A stretch of 64,000 nucleotides of DNA from Oryza sativa Japonica Group (GCF_034140825.1 NC_089042.1:2157501-2221500), one strand, 5' to 3'; shown: positions 11,445 through 24,815, counted from the first letter of the stretch. Notes: a model not told the origin generated them from the letters alone. Program-made: numbers and translations.

Positions 11445-12601
11445 CTAGGTATATCCAACTGGGTCTCACTCCTGACAATGTATTATCCTTGTATTAATCA
11501 AAGACTTTGTATTGTTGTATGAGGTATTCCTAAATCGAACAGTTTTTTTCCTTGTCATATGTGTTCTTGACTTGGCACTATAACTAGAGGTAGGAGAGCT
11601 ATAATGGAGGCTTGAGTGTTTTCCTTTTTAATGGCTATGCTGAATGCCATAAATATGCAGCACTATTTCTTGGGCAAAATTTTCTTTCACCATTATCATA
11701 TGACCCATCAGCAAACTTCAGTTCTTTTACACGTTTTTGTTATATGTGATTGTATAATTTGTCAGATGTGGTATATGTTGCTTATGTTGATGCTGCGTAA
11801 TCAATATTGTCTATTCTATTGTATGTAAGCTAACATATATTTTGCTGGCAGCTGCTCATTTGCAGAGGTTCTGAAACCAATTCTGGACTGGAAATAGCAT
11901 GGTTTAATGAGGACAAAGCAGTCTGTTGATTTCTCAATTGTTTGTGCGGACTACTTGGTAATTGGTAAGTTTGGAAACTTTTAGTTTCTTTGAGAGAGTA
12001 AAATTCAAGTTTGATTTTCACCGATATGCTTGTATGCTTATCTTTCTATGAGATATTTTACTGTCGGCAAAATTTCTGTGCATATCTTGCTGATAAGAAC
12101 ATCATATGCTTTTATCACTGGGGGAAAAGCTAGCTTTTGTGATGCCCTCAATAGAAAGTTATTTTTCTGAGCATGATCAGATCTATATTTACCCCATGTT
12201 TTCACACGCTTCACAGACCTTCTGTAAAAGCAGAATCTGCAAAAGTGGCCTGAATATGTGACAGATGGGCTTTCACACTGGAGATGCTAATCTTTACTTG
12301 TGTCCTTTAAGGAAGGAATAAAGCTCATATGTAACAAAGGATCAAAGGAAAGTATAATACTTTCAGCATCTATTGACAGCTAATTTCTACTCAGTTCATA
12401 ACTACATCATAGTTGGAGAAAAATTCTCCTGTTCTACTTTTGCTCTCAGCTCTTTATTCACCGATTACCAATAAAAAGGGGTACACCTCCTTCGTTGTAA
12501 GCAGGCAAACAAGATTGTTCCTCCCATAACTGCTCTCAGCTTATCCTGCTTCCATAACTTCTCTCGGCTGATAGAAGATATACGTTTGAGAACACGCTGC
12601 G
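11445..12601. other. 3' region of the PPR gene and upstream region of the DUF1218 gene
   Basis: No further coding region is supported. A 'tttgctggcag' acceptor-like site near 11850 suggests the PPR transcript may have a spliced 3' UTR. The 200 bp before 12602 act as the promoter and leader of the next gene. Confidence 0.45.
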
Positions 12602-13605
12602 ATGGCAAGAGCAACAATTGGGGCTGCTATTCTTGTCTGTGTGGTGATTTTAGCGCTGGATGTTACTGCTGGCATACTAGGACTTCAGGCTCAGATTGCT
12701 CAAAACAAGGTACTATTCCAAGATATTATGAAAACAAATCTTGGTTTCCATTTTTCTAGGTTTCACAAAGGGATTTTATGACATCGAAGTTTTGCGCAAT
12801 ACACAATATCTTTTTTAGATGTATTCAATGTATATAATGAAAGGGTTTCATGTAATGGATGTTTTCAGCTATTGCAACTCTATCTTCCACTCTAATTGAA
12901 TAGTGGTTCACTGGTTGTTAATGTGAAAAAGCCAAAGACAGCTGACATGCATTTCTTTGTCAATTTTCCACTCTAAATGAATGATCGTTGGTGTTTCTTA
13001 TTGGCAGGTTAAAACGGTGAGGATGTTGTTCATCGAATGTGAGCAATCATCCTCCAAAGTATACCAGTTGGGCCTCGCGGCTGCAGTGCTCCTTGTAGCT
13101 GCCCACGCAGTGGCTAACTTTCTCGGAGGCTGTGCCTGCATCTGCTCTCAGATGGAGTTCATCCGGGCTTCCATCAAGAGGAAGCTGGCAGCGACTCTGA
13201 TAGTCCTCTCCTGGTAACCAACCCCTCTCTTTTATTGAAACCCTCCCTTTTGTAAGTTGTATAGCTCGGATGTTAAATCATCTCCTTTAAGGTCATAGTA
13301 TCAGATGTAACGTATACATCCTGACTAAAGAAACTTCCTTTTCAAAAAAGAAAAAGAAGGAACGAAATTTTTGTGCTTGCAGACTGACATCACCATGGAC
13401 TGTTCGATGTTGTAACAGGCTTGCTCTTATTGCCGGATTCTCGCTGCTGCTCGCCGGTGCCATGCGCAACTCCAACCCCCGGAGAAATTGCAGCTTTGCG
13501 CAAGGCCATACCCTGGATCTCGGAGGGATCCTGTGCTTCGTCCATGCCGGGGTCACCGTCGCCTACTACGTCACCGCCAACGCTGCAGCATACGAACTTC
13601 CTTAG
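12602..13605 (+). CDS. DUF1218 family four-TM membrane protein
   Basis: Three exons, 12602-12709, 13008-13213 and 13419-13605, with GT/AG borders and consistent phase, give 166 aa. TM segments are visible at about residues 5-26, 56-77, 95-118 and 140-160. The region between TM2 and TM3 holds the family's Cys cluster (GGCACIC) and a basic patch (RASIKRK), and further cysteines lie before TM4 (RRNCSF, ILCFVHAG). The pattern fits plant DUF1218 proteins, one clade of which (MWL1/2) modifies lignin. Whether this member does is not shown. The N-terminal hydrophobic segment could be a signal anchor. The gene is tandem with the PPR gene and convergent with the receptor kinase. Confidence 0.9.
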
Positions 13606-14537
13606 AGATCATGCTACGAGCAAGCTGATACTTTATCACACACGAGATCATCACCTGATCACCAACCATTCTTTCCTTCTTTTTTTTTTCTTAACCTGTT
13701 GTTTTTCCATTCAGTTTGTGATTCAGCTTTTGCAAATCATGGAAGCATCGATCGAGTTCTGTATTGTGTTGAAGTCAAAAGGGAAATTGATATACTTGTG
13801 CTTTAGTTACCTTTCTTTGCCCTAGGAGCTTGACATTGTGTTATTTGCCACGGAAACATGCTCATTTAGGGGAGAAATGAGTTTACCATCTATCTATATG
13901 TTTACAAATTATACCATCTATTATATGTTTGCAAAGAATATAGTACCAACAGTTGGTATAGCGTGAATTGTTATTCTTTTATCAAATTATCTAAGAAAAC
14001 ATAGCTCGAGAGGAATGTAAATACAGTTTATTTTGTCAAACACTTTCATTCAATTTTTAACCATTTCAAAACAATCTTTAGGTTGATTATATTTTCCTTT
14101 TTCTTTACAACTTTGTACTATTCTGTACAAGAAAGCAACCTCGGGCCCACCAGCCAGTCCAAACAGTATTAGGCCCACCCATATGGTTACTGAGCTAATT
14201 TTCTTCATGAACGCAACATTATTGTGAAGGGAAACCACTGTTTTCTTTCAGAAGTTCATCATATCCAGAGATGAGCAAAGGACAATTAAGGCAACAATCA
14301 GCTTCTATTATCAGAGTGGTTACAAAGCAGGTCTATACATCACACTTACAAATTGTCATCTCTCCATACACCAGTTACCAGTCACCACTAATGCTCAAAA
14401 CTGCATTCTCTCTATCCAATTGTGTCATCCTTGATCCTAGTATTTTTAATATCAACAAAACAAAAGAATTGCACAGACAAAAAAGAAGAAAGTGCCAAGA
14501 ACAAGAACAGCCGAAAATGTTGTGTTGTCAATTTCAG
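13606..14537. other. Convergent 3' intergenic region
   Basis: Between two genes that end facing each other. It holds their 3' UTRs and AT-rich sequence; no coding region or clear element is recognised. Confidence 0.5.
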
Positions 14538-17500
14538 TCAGACATCTGCAAGATCAGAGACACTCCCAACTGATTCTTGTCTCTGATGGCCGGAGAGCGA
14601 AGATTGAACCTCGGATGCTTCCAAGTCGACAGATTCATCGTCTGCTCTACCTGGTGGAGGCCTCCTTTTGTGATGCTTCTTGCTCTGGCTGTGTTTCGCC
14701 ACACGGATCAGAGCCTGGACAACATCTCTCATTGCTGGGCGCTTGCGGGAAACTCGGCTTACGCATCTGTAGGCCACAGCAGCCATGTCGTTGAGCTCCT
14801 CCACATCGAATGCGCCTTCTAACCGAGAATCTGCAATCTCCTCCCATCCAGTTTTGCCATCAGCATTGATTGCAGCCTGATCATAGATTGCATTGTAAGT
14901 CAGCAATTACAAACCTTAATGTTCTGAGAAAAAACAATTCTTGAACAAAAAAGAGTAAGGAACAAATTCTTGAACAAAAAGAGTAAGGAACTAAGTAGGG
15001 GGCTTCCTTACAAGCTCTACATATTCCATTAGACCTTGTTGAGGGTTTCTGCCAGCAATCATTTCAAACAGCAAAACGCCGTAGCTGTATACATCACTCT
15101 TCTTTGTGAACGATCGTGAGGACACATACTCTGGATCAAGATATCCATAAGTTCCACGTATGTTGGCTCCATTTCGAGTAACCATTTCTTCTCTTGATAA
15201 TCCAAAGTCTGCAACCTGGCCAACAGAAAGTGCTCATTAGTCTGAGAATAAAACATTTTAGTACAATAAGACACCATATCCAGTGTTATCCAAGAAGTAC
15301 TGTATTTTGAACTACCAACACATAGGTTAATAAACTAAACTTTTGCGAATTTCTTCAAAAAATTGCATTAATATGTACTACGTTGACCATGTCACTAAAC
15401 TAGACGCTGACTTGATGAATAGGTGCTTAATATCTGATGGATATCATGATGGGTAGCAGAGATGCTTCACATACCCTGGCATGCATGGACTGGTCCAGCA
15501 AAATGTTTGGTGATTTGATGTCACGGTGAACTACTGGAGGAACTGCCTGCGCTAGAGTTGAATGAGATCAAGGAATCTGGTTGCATTTCATAGTGTATCA
15601 TGCTTCCAATTATGAAATACAACAGCCTACCCCATCATGTAGGTACTCCAAGCCCCGAGCAACATCCAGAGCTATGTTTACCCTCAAATCCCACCGGAGA
15701 TGTGCAATGTTTTCACCTAAACCATAAAAAGGATATTAAGAAAGCCAAAAAAAAAAAAAACTGAGGGCACAGGTTCTTTCAAGAAAGTATAGCATGCTAT
15801 CATATGGAGATAATGAATACCATATAAGTGCGATGCAAGGCTTCCATTAGGCATGAATGCATATAATAGCATATGCTGCCCTTTTTCAGCGCAATAGCCA
15901 ACCAAATTCACCAGGTTCCTGTGGTGCAATCGTCCAAGAAGTAAAACCTGAAATTAACAGTCTATCAAATAAATACCAAGCAGTCAGAGTTTCTGGCGCA
16001 TAAAGATTGGCTTACCTCAGTTTGAAACTCCTTTTCACCTTGCTTTGAATTGTTAGCAAGCACTTTAACAGCAAGAGTTTCACCAGATGACAAATCAGCT
16101 TTATAAACAGGACCAAAGGCTCCTTGACCCAATAGTGTTGTGAAATTGCTGGTGGCCTTCTGCAGCTCTCTATAAAGAGAAAATTATGAACTTCAGAAAG
16201 TGTATAGTACAAGATACCTTATGAATGTCTTGCAAAAAATAAAATAAAATTAATGGCACACAATTATGTAGAAAGCAAAAAATTAGTGATAATAATTGTG
16301 TTGGAAGTATCAATATGTGAGGCACCAATTACCGGTAAAATTTGAGAGAAGTTTATATCAGCAAATTCTATGTTCTTGTTGAACTTAAAATCATAAGATA
16401 TAAAAGTCTCCTTTGATGTCTAATAGTTACTGACATTTAGTGGTTTAATTTTACCCTCCTTACATTTATAAATTATCAGACTCATTGAAGAAGAAATTAC
16501 AAATATAAAATATGCATATCTCGTGGGAAGTACAATTCCTACAATTAACTAAATGTTTCCTCTCGATGTGATTTAGAAAGATAACCTCTGTCAACAAAAA
16601 TGAACCAATACATGGTTTCAAAAGATTTGCTTATCAACTAAAAAGAACTTGGTCTTAATTGGATGAAAAACTATTGATCTTGAAAAATAAAAGAGAGACA
16701 TCGGCCTTCAGTTTGATTCACCAAAACACCTGAGTGAGGCTGGATGCTATGGTCAACTGTTAATAAGTGAAGCACATTTTCATCGAATATATAACTCAAT
16801 TATATTGAAATTGACCACAATAAGGTCCAACATGGTTGTCCAATTCGACATATCATCGATCATTACATCCAGATATGCATATTTGACATGTTTTCCTGTC
16901 CTCACACCAGTTTTCTCCCCATCTAGAATGCTAGAAATAAATATTGCAAAATCTCATTGTACAACCCCCTCTCTATAAGTTCTCCAGGTTCCACTTTCCT
17001 AATGTACACTTCCACTGTGACATTCAGAAAAAAAAAGTCCAAAACTAAAAGAAAAGAATTAGTAGGTAAAGAAATATGTGGGAAGTCAAAGGAGGATAAA
17101 CAACCACTAAACTTTGAAAGTTAACAGGAATCGATTACCAAATGTTTCAGTAATAAACAAATTGCCCATCACTAATCCTAAAACTAGATCAATTGTTCAA
17201 CATACAAATTAGTACAAACAACCATGAGAGTGCAAGGAAACATACTTGTATGCATATTTGGGTATCCCAGAAGCTGATATCACACTCTTCCTACCAGGCC
17301 CTTCCAGCCACATAGATGCTCCGCGATCTTCAACCTCCCTTGGCGATTCCTGCCCCGTAGTGGAGTTCGAGAGTATCGTGCAAGCATTAACACCATTGGC
17401 GCGGATGGGAATCGTCGATGCCCTCCTTGAGCTACTACTCCTTATCTGTGCCTGAGATCGCCGATACCTCAAGCACAGAAGTATCCCAACTGCCAGCAGC

Positions 17501-17568
17501 ACCCCTATCACCACTCCAACTGTTATTCCAATGATCAGGCCCTCAGAAACCCCTTTCATCCTCCCCAT
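14538..17568 (-). CDS. CRLK1: Receptor-like kinase without ectodomain, CRLK1-like
   Basis: Seven exons on the minus strand: 17568-17246, 16169-16016, 15947-15821, 15716-15631, 15546-15475, 15215-15012 and 14876-14538. All are phase-consistent, giving 434 aa (Arabidopsis CRLK1 is about 440). Only about eight residues precede a TM helix (about 9-32), so there is no extracellular receptor domain. The kinase domain starts near residue 109 and is complete: Gly loop [11 protein letters not shown]-binding Lys143 (LAVKVL), catalytic HRDIKSPN with Asp239, DFG at 257-259, and an activation loop ending in [11 protein letters not shown] basic tail ([10 protein letters not shown]) and a Ser-rich acidic end follow. 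CRLK1 (At5g54590) binds Ca2+/calmodulin and acts with MEKK1 in cold signalling. That role is inferred here by homology. The ATG at 17568 is followed by a second in-frame Met at codon 4. Confidence 0.93.
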
Positions 17569-17636
17569 TTCGCCGCAGATCTTAGCAATTGAGATATTGC
17601 ATCCACCTCATGGAAGCTCTAACAGCTATGCCTGTC

Positions 17637-18604
17637 CTGCCAAGAAGTACACAATTCAGAATTTGCCAAAAGTCTTTGAACGTGTGAGCATGTGTCTCCA
17701 TGCGTTAGGTGGTGGGTATTTGGGTCAACAGCAAGATTGATATGTATATGCAAACCACAGATATGGAATTACTAGTAGTAGTAGATGGAAGCAGCTTACT
17801 GCTTAGTGCTTTGTCAAAACAATCTTTGGTCAAACTTTGCCATCCCAACTCATGTCACATCAGAAGATCAGACCATTCACAAAGTATGGTGACAACCGAC
17901 AACACTGATAATACACGAAACTAGGACCAACTTGCACAAAAGAACACTACTAATTGGACAGGAACTAAGTCAGATATTACTGGTGAACTAATCTGGCATT
18001 ATTATCACTAGAAACATATCTGAATGCATATCAGAATTCCCTTTTGATGCGATGAAAAAAAAAATAATCAGACACACAGATATCTCTCAAGGAACCATAT
18101 TACTGTCTTTCAAGCAGTTTTAGAACAATAACACCAAAAACTGGAACTTATTGATAGTACGAACTCCAAAATGGCAACCTAAAACCAGGCTCCGGAACAC
18201 ATTACATACTACTCACAGAATCCTCATGGAGTCATGGACCGCATCATCATAGTGGAAGAACTACAAACTACAGGCCTGACGCTGGTTGTCTCCACAAACA
18301 CTAAAATCGTCAACGCGAATGCAAAGATGCCATATCTTTCACTCGCAAATCGGAAATACGCAACCCTGGAATCCTCACATGAGCTCAAGAAACTCGAGAA
18401 GAAAGAACTCCTTCAGACAGACTGACAACGATCCTACACCGAAGGAGCACGAACCCACAACAGAAAAATCAGAAGAAAAAAAAAGAACCGATGCAATAAC
18501 ACTGAAAAATAAATCCAAGAACCGAACATGAACAGAGAACTAGTCATGGCAATTGTTTCAAACAAGAAAAAGAAAAGAAAAAAAAACGAATCCAAGAAAC
18601 GTAC
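17637..18604 (-). other. Probable 5' UTR intron of the CRLK1-like gene
   Basis: On the minus strand a donor 'attc|gtacgt' (GT at 18604-18603) and an acceptor 'cttggcag|gac' (ending 17637) bound an AT-rich 968-bp segment. It sits between a purine-rich leader (about 18620-18800) and the coding start at 17568. The splice is inferred from the sites alone. Confidence 0.4.
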
Positions 18605-19464
18605 GAATGCGGCGGGAGACGGGGCAGCGGGTGGGCGAATCCGTGCTTGCTCGGCTCAGCGAAAACGCGCGGATCTCGATCGCGCCGCTCCTGATCGGAA
18701 ATGGCGGCGAGATGGGGGAAGAAATCGATCGGGGGAAGCTCGGTGCTCGCCTTGGGGTTGAAGAGAAGAGAGAGAGAAATAAAAGAGAAGACTTTCTCGA
18801 GTGTAACTTCCTGTGGAGAATAAAGCAGACAAAAAAAATAAAAAAAAAGGAAAGAAAAAAAGGTGAGAAAAAGAAAGTTCTGAAAATGTGGAGGAAAGAA
18901 AGGAATGGAGGGTAATTCTGTAAATATACTCGAGTTCAAAATTGGGATTTGTAAGTCCTCTTTAAGGCTTTAGCTTAGTGGGTTATATAATTTTGCAATT
19001 TGGAAAAGTTTATGATATTTGCAAGTAATTCCTTGTGCAGTAGGCTATTAAAACAAATTATTTTTTGGTCTTTTTAGAAATGGTGCCACTACATAGGCCA
19101 TGTTTGAAACACTAGGAAATTAGTTGTTTCCGCGAAAATTGAACCATTTTGTAGTGGATTTTCCTATGTCCCAAACTGGACATAGTACAATAGTAAACGA
19201 GAAAAAAAATATGTCATGCATATACCAACGAAATTATGGGTTTTTATCTTATTTCACTTTCCACAAGATTAAACAAATACATTTACTCTAAACCAAGCTA
19301 AGTCATAATTAGTTTTATATCGCATTAGGTTATGTCGCAGGTTCCCTTTGTAAGACTTCTTATAACTTTGGATCATGTTTTGCAAAATTCTATTTGAATT
19401 TTCAATTAAACATGAAAATTGTATAGTATGTTGATGTATCTCGATAGAAAGTAATATGTTCTTA

Positions 19465-19609
19465 GTCCATCCATCTCAGAATATAGCAACCTAGGATCGG
19501 ATTAGACGCATCCTAGTACTACGAATCTGAACATAGGGCATGTCTAGATTCGTAGTAGCAAGATACATCCCATCCGATCCTAGGTTGCTATATTTTGGAA
19601 CGGAAGGAG
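19465..19609. mobile_element. Stowaway MITE
   Basis: TA-flanked (19463-19464, 19610-19611). The arms 'atatagcaacctaggatcgg' and 'ccgatcctaggttgctatat' are perfect inverted repeats, so the whole 145 bp can fold into one hairpin. The termini are the Stowaway CTCCnTCCGTTCCA type; the left end is worn. Confidence 0.85.
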
Positions 19610-19654
19610 TACTTTACACCTAATGCACATTGAAAGTATGCTATAAATTCGGCT

Positions 19655-19912
19655 CTGTTCTTAGGCTGAGTTTGAGGAGAAGGGCATTGAGAAGATTAGG
19701 AAGATACGTAAAACGGTCTGAGCTATTAGTGTATGATTAATTGAGTATTAATTATTTAAAATTTTAAAAATAGATTAATATGATTTTTTAAAACAACTTC
19801 CCTATAGAATTTTTTTTAAAAAAACACACCGTTTAGTAGTTCGGAAAGCGTGCGCGCCGAAAACGAGAGAAATCTTTCTCTCTATCACCTACTGCGAACG
19901 CTGCCTTAGTTC
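19655..19912. mobile_element. Non-autonomous DNA transposon (MITE), family unresolved
   Basis: Carries the interior common to a high-copy rice MITE: 'tgattaattgagtattaa', 'aatagattaatatgattttt', 'caccgtttagtagttcgga' and 'agcgtgcgcgccgaaaacga'. The ends 'aggctgagtttg' and 'cgaacgctgcctta' form a short inverted pair. No target duplication was confirmed. It follows the Stowaway element within 50 bp. Confidence 0.6.
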
Positions 19913-20274
19913 TGTTCTCTTTTCGTAATTGCAAGAAAAATAAGTAAAAATTTACCATAATTTTTCTTTAAAAATTGGCTCTAAAATTAAAATGAATTTG
20001 GGTTATAATAATTTGTAAGAAACCATTAAGTGCTTGTTGGAATAATGTAAAATGATAACTTTGAATTCTATTCCATTTATTTTTTCCACCTCATTTCATC
20101 CATTCACTACCTTCATATATTTCCCTATACCAATCTAACATCTGATATGATCATATCACATGATCCAAACATAGTTCCAACTTCCAAGACCATATAGATC
20201 ACCCAATTATCAAAAGAATCATTAGATTAATTAGCTGCCGTCCAAAGCGATTTGGCAAAGAAACAGAGAGTATA

Positions 20275-20697
20275 CAATTTTGCTATATATTTGTCGATAA
20301 ATTTTCTCTCAAAAATTTAACAGATGTAATTACAGTACAATCGCAGTGTAATTACACTGTAACTTGCATGTAATTACACTGTAACTATAATGTAACTTGT
20401 ATGTAACTTTCAAAAATCTCTCCGTAACATGTTATTTCGGTAAAATAGAGATCGTGGGAACAAATCCTTTCACATATATATGTGCTGTGATTTTTTTTCT
20501 TCCTCACCAGAATAAATCTTGTAATAGATCTAACGATTTAAAATTATGTGAAACTTACATACAAGTTACACTATAGTTACATGTAAGTTACAGTGTAATT
20601 ACATACAAGTTACAACGTAATTACACTATGATTATACTATAATTACATCTGTCAATTTTTTAAAAGAAAATTTGTCGATAAATATATAGGTGGTCCC
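20275..20697. mobile_element. Mutator-type MITE with 9-bp target duplication
   Basis: Long inverted repeats: 'ctatatatttgtcgataaat' near the left end pairs with 'atttgtcgataaatatatag' near the right end, continuing through 'acagatgtaatta' / 'taattacatctgt'. The element is flanked by the perfect 9-bp direct repeat gagagtata at 20266-20274 and 20698-20706, the size used by Mutator-like elements. The interior is built from repeated 'gtaattacactgtaact' words in both orientations. Non-coding, 423 bp. Confidence 0.75.
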
Positions 20698-20989
20698 GAG
20701 AGTATATATATCCTCGAGACATGAGCTCCTGTCAGCTCCCAATGCTGCCGGTGGGGCCACCTCACTTTGCCTCATGTCAAATTACCAAACTACCCCTGTC
20801 CGTTCCGGCAGTTGTTGACTTCTCCTCCATCTTCCGACATCTCGCTCCATCTCACTGACGGGTGGGCCCCACAGATGTGCTGCCCCACGCGTCAGTCACA
20901 GAGATGTATAACTGTTTATTGGAGAATGGGCCGTGCCGGCAACTCCGGGAACTGTCCCATCGATCCGATTCGCCAAATTCAACTGCTAC

Positions 20990-21270
20990 TCGTACGAATT
21001 CTTGGTACAGATCCCACGTAACAATTTTACACACTATTAGGACTAATTTACGAGACGAATCTTTTAAGATTAATTGCTCTAAGATTTGACAATATGGTGC
21101 TACAGTAAATATTTACTAATAATAGATTAATTAGGCTTAATAAATTCGTCTAGCTGTTTACCTGATGGATTATGTAATTAGTTTTTTATTAGCGACCGAA
21201 CCCCCCATGCAACACCCTATATAATGCCTAATGTGACACGCCAAAATTTTACACCTTATATAAAAAACAC
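20990..21270. mobile_element. Non-autonomous DNA transposon fragment (common rice MITE)
   Basis: Contains words typical of a very abundant rice element: 'ggactaatttacgagacgaa', 'gattaattaggcttaataaa', 'aattcgtct' and 'gtgacacgccaaaattttac'. The boundaries are approximate and no target duplication was found. Confidence 0.5.
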
Positions 21271-21559
21271 CCTCTTACACGAATTTAGGGGTGTTAATTT
21301 CTCTGCAGAAACAGTACGGCTATTTGGTACGGATTCAACCTAAATTTGTGTGGTTGGTTTAAGGTCGTCCATCAGGACAATATATCGAATTATTGATCGA
21401 GTAGTAGGTTTTCTTCTCTTCTTGTTTTTTTCTCCTCTGAAACACGTTTGGTTGGTAACAATATGCTGGAAAGTCCGAGGTAGCAGATGGGATACTGACC
21501 AAACAACACCTGCCTCGATCACTTCCTCCATCTTTTGTCAAGAACTGCATCGTGCTTCT

Positions 21560-21806
21560 CTCTCCCCGTTTCAAAATATAAGCATTTTTAAGTATAGTGT
21601 CAAATCAATCAATTTTAACTTTTACTATTAATAAAAAAATCAATCATGTAAAATTAATATTACTAGATTTACATTAAACAAACTATCATATGTATACAAC
21701 TCTTTTTATTTAAAACATCTTATTTTTATAAATATTGTTAGTCAAATTAACATCTCAAATATTATATAGAAGTCCAAAATACCTATATATTTTGGGACAG
21801 AGTGAG
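21560..21806. mobile_element. Stowaway-like MITE (about 245 bp)
   Basis: Left end 'ctccccgtttcaaaatataa' and right end 'atattttgggacagagtgag' are diverged Stowaway termini; a TA follows the right end. AT-rich and non-coding. Confidence 0.6.
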
Positions 21807-21809
21807 TAT

Positions 21810-24767
21810 TGTACTAGGTATGTGTGTAGGTCTATAGATCAAATATTTTGCTCTGCGAAATTATGATAAATTGTTGGGTTTATTTGTAGGACAGGTGATA
21901 GAAACTAGTCATTCCGCCTACTAATTAACTCATTTTAACAGATCTAAATTTCTCAACTCAAACTTAATTTATACTAAAACTCTTATAAATGCTTATGTTC
22001 TGGAACTATAAGTGGGTTATTTGTCTTACTTATTTCGAGCTTATTTATTTATGGTGTGGGTGTGGTACATATAATGATATTTTCAATTCGGTAGCATGAG
22101 TTAGTCAGTCTCGTACTGTCAATTTCTTTTTCTTCAGAAAAAAATAATGCACGGCCAAATTCTATGCCACATCTTCCCTCGGGCAAAAAAATCTTAAGAA
22201 ACTTCTATTTTTAGATAATAGAAATGAGTTGCATTCTCCGGCATCTGCCCATGGACACACAGCCAACAAGATTCAGAAACTTCCATACCACAACTAAGGC
22301 ATGAAGGATTTAAAATTTAAGAGGGTGAAAGTTTATAATTTATAACTTAAATATGGGTTGTCTTTTCTTTTCTAATAATAAAAATGGTATACATCTCCAG
22401 CCTCTACCATTGGACACAGCCTGAAGCTTTGCCAACCAACAAAACACCCTAGTTAATCAAAAGGACTTAGCTAGTAAACTTGACCTTATCAACAAATAAG
22501 GAGGAGGTAGATCTAGACAGAAGAAGGATCAACAAATTCCCTATAAATAGCTTAGATCAATGAGTATATATATGGTCACCAAAGAGTGTTAGCTTGTATG
22601 TAATCTCAATTAATTAACCAATAAAGATATGGGAGGAGTATATGTGTTGGGAGCAAGGTCACATGGTGATTGCAAGTACTCAGATGTATGTAGTGACCGT
22701 GCTCACATGGCCATGCGTGAATTGTGTAAGCCACGCAACTGACTTGCTTCAACATATATACATATAAACCAACTATATATATAACTATATGTTCTCACAT
22801 GTATCTATGGTTCCTAGCTAGTACACTTTAATTATATCCATAATATGCTTGCCACATGTGCTTACATGCAAATTCTCCAATTCGCAATGTGTACATAAGA
22901 TAAGATCTTGAAAATTATTTAATTGATTGATTTTTTTGCCAATAATGTTTGATTGATTATCTCCATCAATTAAAGTGGCCGAAATAGGTGACCTGTGAGT
23001 GTGTTCAAATGTACAAGGACCATGCATGCCTTTGCCTATATGAAGTAGTAGACTGACTATAAGAAAAGAATATTAATCATCAAATTTTCATATCGTTCTT
23101 TAATTTCAAACTGATTTCCCAATTTGTGTGCATGTCGTTCTTTCAATTCAGAAATTAATTATTTCGATCCTTGTCTGCCGGCAGCCCAGCACCACTAGCT
23201 AGCAATATATAGTTAGTGGCTAGATTAATTAGTGCTTTGATATCTTTTGATGATCTGTTTGAACAAAAAATATTTATAATCCATTGGAATTTGTTGGGAA
23301 ACGATCTCGTTGCAGTTTATTATCACAAAAGCTAGCATGCGTGCATGCAGTGGTGCTTCTAGACAAGTAGTTAAACTTTCACATGAATTGTGCAGCAAAA
23401 CTGGGAATTGCAGGTTTATTTCGTTGTCTGATGATATGATGCGATCACGGGGAAATGATGAAAATTAGCTAGCATCATCAGATGCAATTCTGACGCTGAC
23501 GCTTAACGAGAAAAAATAGATTTTATTAGCATTCACTGCTGCACTGTAGCCATGCGTGAGCAGAATGGAATCTATGGGTGTACTACTCGATCACACATTT
23601 TGTGTGTAATCCGTTGCTTAATCATGCTCTGTATTTGCTTTTGTCACGAAACATTAATTCACAAAACATTTTTCTCACGAACACGCAATGGGATTGCACG
23701 TCAATATATAAACAGAGTTTTTATTACACAACCCAACCAGCCAGACAGTCGTTACGGGGACCAGGAAAAAAAAAGAAAGAAGCAGAAAAAACTGCTAGAG
23801 TAAAAAACTACAAAAGAAAAGGTGTTGCTCCTATATATAGAACGGAGGATGGCGGTGGAGCCCCATTACACTTCCAACAAACCCTCAAAAACAGCAGTGC
23901 CGGCGAAAGACCACAAACGAAAGAGAGTAATCGAAAACCCTGAAGTTTCGCTCCTTCTACAACTGTCAAAGAGATCAAGAGGATAGGGAGTCGAAACACA
24001 CGGTCGAGGAGGATAAAGTTGGCATGGACCCAATTGCAGCCCAACTAGACAGCCCAAAATACTTTGGAGCACGGGCTAGATTTGTTGTCCTCAAGAATGT
24101 GTGCATAATAATAACATGGAGTTAATTAAGGGGTTTCATTTTCTCATAATCCCTTCATCCGTGATTACTTTCCAGTTGCAGCGTACGTAGGTATTGTTCA
24201 CATACTCATTAATATTGTGATTAGAAAATTCATCTTGTTCAAATATAATTAATAACAATGTAAGCTCAATAAACCTCAAAGTACAGGGGTAACTGCGAAA
24301 GAGCATGTAAACTAGTGGTTACAAAAGTCTTAGTAGCATCTTAAGTCCTGAGTTCGACTCCTTGGGAGTAATTTTTTCAGAATTTAACGACTTTGTGATT
24401 TCAGTGGTAGGCGACAGATAAGCGAGACACCTATGGTGACTTCGTCAATCTCTAGGATGGATTTGCAACCCGAAATAACTTCAGAGTCTAACTATAGGTA
24501 GAGATGCCAAATCGATGAAAAATGAAGAAATCGGCGAAGGATTAAAAAATTGATCTAGAAATGCAGAGAAGAGATTAAGAATCTCTGATATACTGATACA
24601 ATGATTAAAATTTCAGGCTATGTGGGTATTAAGTAGGTTATGCATCTGAGTCATTTTCGCGGGAATTCTAGTACCGTGGGTTGTTTAATTAGCTTGCAGC
24701 GGAATCACATGCATCCTATTTTTTTTATCAAAATTCATACACACTTGTGCCAATTTTTTCATATAGT

Positions 24768-24771
<4 letters not shown>
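21810..24771. other. Gene-free AT-rich intergenic region
   Basis: No coding region is supported on either strand. A TATA-like 'ctataaatagc' near 22541 has no credible gene after it. The longest ORFs (for example at 23578-23943) lack domain or codon signal. Confidence 0.5.
24300..24375 (+). repeat. tRNA-like (B-box) repeat unit
   Basis: 'actagtggttacaa' followed 45 bp later by 'gagttcgactcc' resembles the A/B-box layout of tRNA-derived repeats. A related, more worn copy appears at 41680-41745. Not a tRNA gene: no acceptor stem or anticodon arm can be folded by eye. Confidence 0.3.

Positions 24772-24813
<42 letters not shown>
24772..24813. repeat. (AT)n microsatellite
   Basis: An uninterrupted AT run of about 42 bp. 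Confidence 0.9.

Positions 24814-24815
<2 letters not shown>

Noticed and set aside
22541-22760. TATA-like box followed by a possible non-coding or miRNA gene
   Set aside because: 'tcacatgg' occurs twice but as a direct, not inverted, repeat; no stable stem was seen.
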